NCBI GenBank assembly: GCA_947367565.1 | Contig: CANBEI010000004.1 | Location: forward strand, 1-46,170 | Source of the DNA: an uncultured Candidatus Saccharibacteria bacterium | GTDB lineage: Bacteria; Patescibacteriota; Saccharimonadia; Saccharimonadales; Saccharimonadaceae | Direction of reading: 5' to 3' | Length of the DNA: 46,170 bases | Shown here: positions 41,398 through 46,170 of the stretch, in pieces | How the letters are laid out: every line of letters begins with the position of its first letter | Numbering within the stretch: the stretch's first letter is position 1 | The notes under the pieces: generated by a model | What the model saw: only the letters and a program-made list of their open reading frames with translations | What the model was told of the DNA's origin: nothing | The model's database searches: none | Translations under genes and position numbers: made by a program

Positions 41398-43054
41398 AAA
41401 CTAAGTCGGAGTTGAGATAGTAATAGTACTCAAGAAGTTCCGGTGAATAGTTTTTGACCACAGCGAGGGCTGGGCGCTTGGTTTTCTCGTCAATTTCGCT
41501 ATGCGACGGGACAATCAACATACGCGTAATGCCGATTTGCTCGACGAAAGCTGGATTGTGGCTTACCATAATAATCGTACCGGTGTAATCTTTGAGGTTT
41601 TCGCCGATGATTTTCTGAGTTTCGGGATCAAAGTGATTCGTCGGCTCATCAAGGATAATAAGATTGGCGCGCTGGAGCAAGATCTTGCAAAGTGCGACCC
41701 GAGCTTTCTCGCCGGGCGATAGGACGGCGACTTTTTTATACGCGTCGTCATCATAAAAGAGAAAATTGCTAAGCATGCCACGGAGCTCCGTATCGGTAAA
41801 ATCGTAACTCTGGACGTTCTCAAGAATCGTGCGGCGCTCATCAAGAATTTCAAGCTCCTGTGCGTAGTAGGCGATAGTAGTATTTTGATTCAGGATTACC
41901 GAACCCTCACTAGGCGTCAACTCGCCAACAATGAGCTTCAATAGGGTCGACTTACCAACACCGTTTTCGCCGACGATGAGAAACTTCTCGCCACGCGTGA
42001 GCGAAAAATTAAGATGATCGTAAAGTAAATGATCAGGTTTGTAGCCGAAAGATAAGTTTTGAACTTCGAGCGGTACTTTGCCGCCGACTTGAGCGGGGGT
42101 AATGCGCATAGCGACACGAGCATATTCCTGTTCGCGCGTACCAAGCTGCTCAAGTTTCTTCGCGAGGACTTTTTCGCGTTGGTGACCCATGCCGATGAGT
42201 GCAGTATTAGAGCGTTTAGCAGCGCGGGCGCGAGCAACGAATTCGCTAAGACGTTTAATTTCTCGTTCCTGCTCCGTAATCCGAGCATCCTCGGCAGCCT
42301 TTTCTTCGGCGTATTGTCGACGAAAGTCAGCATAGTTCCCTTTGTAGACTTTCATTTTGTGGGTAGTTTTATTCACGAAAAGAGTTTTGTTAGTAACAGT
42401 ATTTAGGAAGTCGATGTCGTGTGAAATTACCAATACCATACCACGATAATTGCGCAGGTAATTTGCCACGAAACGCTTAGTCTCGACGTCGAGGTGATTA
42501 GTCGGTTCGTCGAGCAACAAAAGTCCGGCGTTTTCGAAAAGCACGCGGGCGAAAGCGACTTTTGATTTCTGGCCACCGGAAAGTTCGCGCATTTTTTGAT
42601 CAACGAGGTCAGAAAGATGCATTTTGTCGAGAATTTTTAGTAGCTCATAATCAAAATTCGCGAGGTCATAAGAGTCGATCAAGTCTTGTAGCTCGGTAAT
42701 GCGATCGAGAATCTTCACGCTATCAGGATATTTGGCAAGTTTTTCGTATTCGTCGTTAAGTTGCGCTTGGAGTTCATCGACTGGACGGCCGGCAGCAACA
42801 TACTCCCAGACCATAATATCGTCATGTTCGGGCGGAATAATAATTTCCTGTGGAAGGTAGCCAAGACGGAGACTGGGAAGTTCGATTTCGCCGGAATCAA
42901 GTTCTTGCTCGCCAAGAATAATTCGGAAAAGGGTTGTCTTTCCGGCGCCGTTAACGCCGACAATGCCCGCCTTATCTTGCGGATCGAGACGAAAATTACA
43001 GTCATCATAGATGACTTTCGTACCATAAGCAAGATGGAGGTGGGAGGCGTTCAT
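41396..43054 (-). CDS. ABC-F family ATP-binding protein
   Basis: Two NBDs: GVNGAGKTTLF/ELSGGQKSKVAFAR and GENGVGKSTLL/VLSPGEKARVALCK; no TM domain. Confidence 0.9.
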   Translation of the reverse strand: MNASHLHLAYGTKVIYDDCNFRLDPQDKAGIVGVNGAGKTTLFRIILGEQELDSGEIELPSLRLGYLPQEIIIPPEHDDIMVWEYVAAGRPVDELQAQLNDEYEKLAKYPDSVKILDRITELQDLIDSYDLANFDYELLKILDKMHLSDLVDQKMRELSGGQKSKVAFARVLFENAGLLLLDEPTNHLDVETKRFVANYLRNYRGMVLVISHDIDFLNTVTNKTLFVNKTTHKMKVYKGNYADFRRQYAEEKAAEDARITEQEREIKRLSEFVARARAAKRSNTALIGMGHQREKVLAKKLEQLGTREQEYARVAMRITPAQVGGKVPLEVQNLSFGYKPDHLLYDHLNFSLTRGEKFLIVGENGVGKSTLLKLIVGELTPSEGSVILNQNTTIAYYAQELEILDERRTILENVQSYDFTDTELRGMLSNFLFYDDDAYKKVAVLSPGEKARVALCKILLQRANLIILDEPTNHFDPETQKIIGENLKDYTGTIIMVSHNPAFVEQIGITRMLIVPSHSEIDEKTKRPALAVVKNYSPELLEYYYYLNSDLV

Positions 43055-43055
43055 A

Positions 43056-43691
43056 TTAATCCTTTTTTATCCGGTGAGTCTTTAGATAGTCTATCACCGC
43101 GATGAAGTTTTGGTCATATTCATAGTGTTTCTTATCATGCTCAATCCAGCAATCCGACCAACTTTTTTGAAAATCTACCGATGCTTGGACTTGATGATAC
43201 TTTAGCAATTCGTTATCATCTTGGCTTTGCCAGTCGACACAATTCTCCTCATCATATAACTTGCATTGGATATCGGCTTCAAGCTTATCGCAAAGATGCG
43301 CAAACTTCGCTTCGGGAGTTTTGCGCTCGTCAAATTCATAAATGAGAGATTTTAGATCCATTTTATTGGAAATGCTGTCAAGGATTTTACCAACAGCCTC
43401 ATGGCCAATCTTTTCCTTTTCGGACTTGGCAATCTCAAACGGCACCAAATCGCCAATCATGGTCTCTTCTAGCTCGTGGATAGCGAGCATCAGAATAACT
43501 TTTTCAATATCAAGTTCGTAATCATATTCAGAATACATTGCTATGGCTAACATTTGGACACCGTAAACATGCTCAGCAACACTTTCTAGACGCTCGCGCT
43601 GGACGTGCCACTTTTTCCAGCCAGTGCGAATAATATCTTTTAATTTATTGCAGAGGACGTAATATGAGATAACGTTAGCGGGTTTTGACAT
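43056..43691 (-). CDS. HD-domain hydrolase (YfbR-like)
   Basis: ESVAEHVYGVQMLAIAM, LAIHELEETMIGDLVPF. Confidence 0.8.
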   Translation of the reverse strand: MSKPANVISYYVLCNKLKDIIRTGWKKWHVQRERLESVAEHVYGVQMLAIAMYSEYDYELDIEKVILMLAIHELEETMIGDLVPFEIAKSEKEKIGHEAVGKILDSISNKMDLKSLIYEFDERKTPEAKFAHLCDKLEADIQCKLYDEENCVDWQSQDDNELLKYHQVQASVDFQKSWSDCWIEHDKKHYEYDQNFIAVIDYLKTHRIKKD

Positions 43692-43709
43692 AATAAAACA
43701 AAATTGTGA

Positions 43710-43786
43710 TGGTACGCCCGATAGGATTCGAACCTACGACCTTTGGTTCCGGAAACCAACGCTCTATCCAGCTGAGCTACGGGCGC
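43710..43786 (-). tRNA. tRNA-Arg(CCG), CCA encoded
   Basis: Reverse complement gcgcccgtagctcagctggatagagcgttggtttccggaaccaa...gttcgaatcctatcgggcgtacca. Confidence 0.93.
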
Positions 43787-43826
43787 ATATAACGTATATT
43801 ATTATACCACACTCCCTTGAGACTTG

Positions 43827-44147
43827 CTATGCGGCTTTCTTTTTCTTCTTTGGTAAAGGCGTAACGGCCTCGACTTGACGAATGATTTCGCGCGCGAAGT
43901 CAGCGTTGTCGATATCGAGGATGTAATGCGGCTTCGCACCTTTATATGGAGCGCCGACTTTGGCGTCTTGCATCTGCTCTGCAATACAATCCAGCTGCTT
44001 AATAAATACCGTATTATCGCAAACCGTAATCACTGGCTTATCGTTGACATAGACCATGTATTCGCCGAACATTTTGCGATAGCGAATGTCGCCAACGCCT
44101 TGTAGTTGTTCACAAACATATTCAATAAAACTTAAATCAGTTGCCAT
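43827..44147 (-). CDS. TfoX N-terminal domain protein
   Basis: VRYRKMFGEY-like block: DIRYRKMFGEYMVYVNDKPVI. Confidence 0.8.
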   Translation of the reverse strand: MATDLSFIEYVCEQLQGVGDIRYRKMFGEYMVYVNDKPVITVCDNTVFIKQLDCIAEQMQDAKVGAPYKGAKPHYILDIDNADFAREIIRQVEAVTPLPKKKKKAA

Positions 44148-44155
44148 ACTATATA

Positions 44156-44626
44156 TTATATACTAAGTTCAACATATCCAGAGAACCAATCTTCAAAACC
44201 ATCAACCGAAGTATAAGCCGCGGCATCTTCGTCGCTATCGGCTTCGAGAAAATCAACAACTCGCCCGTTATAAAAAATTGCGAAGCTGGGGTAGAATTTC
44301 AGATCCGGGATAATATTACTATCTTTGATAGTCGAAAAACTAATTTCATAAAGCTTGAGTGGATATGTCTCAAGGAAAACGTCGAGATTCTTTTCGAGAT
44401 CAGCGGAAGCCTGACAGGCGGGTTGCGAGATAAAAAGTCCAAAGGATTTTTGTCCGTCGATAAGCGATTGTAATTCATCAATATTGATATCCTGAACCTC
44501 GGCAGAACCGTAATATTCGGAGCTAAGGGCAAATTTATAGCTACGGGTTAACATAATAATTGCGAATGCCACCAAAATAACGACGAAGCTGACCACGATG
44601 ATAATCAGGCTGCGGCGGTTTTTCAT
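44156..44626 (-). CDS. Thioredoxin-like membrane-anchored protein
   Basis: N-terminal TM; FGLFISQPACQASADLEKNLD, PSFAIFYNGRVVDFLE. Confidence 0.65.
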   Translation of the reverse strand: MKNRRSLIIIVVSFVVILVAFAIIMLTRSYKFALSSEYYGSAEVQDINIDELQSLIDGQKSFGLFISQPACQASADLEKNLDVFLETYPLKLYEISFSTIKDSNIIPDLKFYPSFAIFYNGRVVDFLEADSDEDAAAYTSVDGFEDWFSGYVELSI

Positions 44627-45345
44627 TCAGCCTCGATTGCAGTGAGTGTCAAAAAATCAATATCGTGATATGGGACTTTCCAAAAATCATAGACCGTCTC
44701 ACCGTTACGTTCGGCTTTCACTGCGACATTATGCTCGCCATCATAGTACCAGTAGCCACCGACATTATAAATCTTGTCCGCATCCCAACCGAGGGATACG
44801 AGAAGATTCTTCATCGCACCCGCATAGCCGCCACCACCGCACATCAGGAAAATATATTTATCTTTCGGGAAAAGGTCTTCGAGAATTTGGAGTGACTCAG
44901 CATAATTTGGCCGATAATTCCCCGCTCCGTCATCTGTAAAAAGCGTCACACCTGTATAACTTTCACCAACTTCATCAGGAAGACCAGTAGGATTAGTAAT
45001 ATATGGATAAGGAATAATCTCAAAGCCATTGACAAAACCGGAAAGGTAAGAATCGCCGCCAATAGCTTCATAGTTCCCCGGGTCCTTAAGCATACGCAGG
45101 TCGCGATAAACTGCGTCGTCACGTCCGAGATAGCGGTCAATCGTCGATTCGTTGATATTTTTATCAATACCAAATTGGCTACCGCGGATACCCTCAGCAA
45201 GTTCAGGGGCAGGAAGCCCACCGTCAGAAACGGTTTCAGTTTTTCGTCGCGTAGTCAGTAATGACAAGACGATTGTGACGCAAATCATTACGATAATAAT
45301 AGTAGCGATGATAATTTTGCTAATTTTAGAGCGTGGTTTGTCCAT
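44623..45345 (-). CDS. Rhodanese-like membrane-anchored protein
   Basis: YIFLMCGGGGYAGAMKNLLVSLGWDADKIYNVGGYW; 4-nt overlap with the next gene. Confidence 0.75.
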   Translation of the reverse strand: MDKPRSKISKIIIATIIIVMICVTIVLSLLTTRRKTETVSDGGLPAPELAEGIRGSQFGIDKNINESTIDRYLGRDDAVYRDLRMLKDPGNYEAIGGDSYLSGFVNGFEIIPYPYITNPTGLPDEVGESYTGVTLFTDDGAGNYRPNYAESLQILEDLFPKDKYIFLMCGGGGYAGAMKNLLVSLGWDADKIYNVGGYWYYDGEHNVAVKAERNGETVYDFWKVPYHDIDFLTLTAIEAE

Positions 45346-45540
45346 GGTTATATTATACTATAAACTCATGCTAAAATTAAAGCGTGGATGATTCCATGGG
45401 ATCTGGCGGAAATCAATGAGGTCAAGCTCCGGTTGCTGGCGGCTCTCGAGAAAAAGATCGCGGAGTTTCTCTTTCATAAGTTCCAAAGGAGAACGAGAAA
45501 GACTTGAAATTTAGTGTGATTACGATTGCGCCGAAGATGA

Positions 45541-45783
45541 GTAAGCTCCTCTACCTATGGATGTAGTTTTTTGGCTTTTGTCCGTAGCGGGAACGTAAAT
45601 ATCAATGACGGTAGGCTCTATATCGGTGGTTGGAGTACTGGTGATGGTCAGGTTGCACCAGCTCACGGCTACGGTTGGTCGCGTACAGCTAAATCGTCCA
45701 CCAACGCCTACAACTTGAACTTTAATACTACGGGCGTCAATCCGTCAAACAACAACCGTTGGAACGGTTTCCCCCTCCGCTGA
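45541..45783 (+). pseudogene. Orphan C-terminal cassette of a C-type-lectin/FISUMP-like protein
   Basis: VSSSTYGCSFLAFVRSGNVNINDGRLYIGG...GYGWSRTAKSSTNAYNLNFNTTGVNPSNNNRWNGFPLR*; no in-frame SD or leaderless start. Confidence 0.6.
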
Positions 45784-45813
45784 GGGTTTGGCCGGTTGCG
45801 GTGCCGATCTTTA

Positions 45814-45851
45814 ATAGAAAATACTCCACGTCATAGTGGAGTATTTTCTAT
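45814..45851. terminator. Terminator hairpin between the cassette and tRNA-Lys
   Basis: atagaaaatactccac-gtcata-gtggagtattttctat. Confidence 0.85.
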
Positions 45852-45927
45852 GGTGAGTCGGGTGGGGCTCGAACCCACGACACCCTGCTTAAGAGGCAGG
45901 TGCTCTAACCAGCTGAGCTACCGACCC
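45851..45927 (-). tRNA. tRNA-Lys(CTT), CCA encoded
   Basis: Reverse complement gggtcggtagctcagctggttagagcacctgcctcttaagcagg...gttcgagccccacccgactcacca. Confidence 0.93.
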
Positions 45928-46003
45928 ACAACTGGTAGTATTATATCACGTTAAAGGCGAAAATGAAAGCCCTAAAATAGCTGTTTTGTGCTAGAATAGT
46001 AAG

Positions 46004-46170
46004 ATGAAGATACGCGAGAATGTGCCGATTTCTGAGCTAACGACGATGCGACTAGGAGGTGCGGCACGATATGTGCTGGAGGTGGAGCAGCCAGAAGACG
46101 TAGAGGCCGCGTATGAATTTGCTGCAGAACGAGAGTTACCGACTTGGGTAATGGGGGGCGGGGCGAATAC
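46004..46170 (+). CDS. murB: UDP-N-acetylenolpyruvoylglucosamine reductase, N-terminal part (runs off window)
   Basis: MKIRENVPISELTTMRLGGAARYVLEVEQPEDVEAAYEFAAERELPTWVMGGGAN; TAGAAT 6 nt before ATG. Confidence 0.85.
   Translation, partial: MKIRENVPISELTTMRLGGAARYVLEVEQPEDVEAAYEFAAERELPTWVMGGGAN

Overview
The 46 kb window looks like a genomic segment of a streamlined CPR/Patescibacteria organism. Candidatus Saccharibacteria (TM7) is my best guess from gene content and the 23S; this was not verified by any search. Core genes include aspS, secG, uvrC, a Mur ligase, the start of murB, pilB, an M1 aminopeptidase, an ABC-F ATPase, a 23S-5S rRNA unit with no 16S in the window, and three tRNAs (Arg-TCG, Arg-CCG, Lys-CTT). 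Accessory content includes a two-gene SNF2-like helicase + Eco57I-like N6-adenine methyltransferase module, a DEAD/DEAH helicase with a repeated C-terminal domain behind a structured leader, a TetR/MMPL/YhgE-like efflux locus with palindromic operators, and an operon of a membrane-anchored Clp-like ATPase and a GH25 lysozyme. The main observations are: (1) many transcription units have a -10 box exactly 6 nt before the start codon, implying widespread leaderless mRNAs; (2) three scattered fragments of a C-type-lectin/FISUMP-like domain resemble diversified cassettes; (3) the 23S has a natural G2058/A2057-U2611 macrolide-resistance-type signature, an enlarged H63 and a detached 16S; (4) the helicase-methylase pair has no nuclease domain I can recognise; (5) tiny ORFs sit exactly at +1 of rRNA-class promoters. 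All calls were made by eye.
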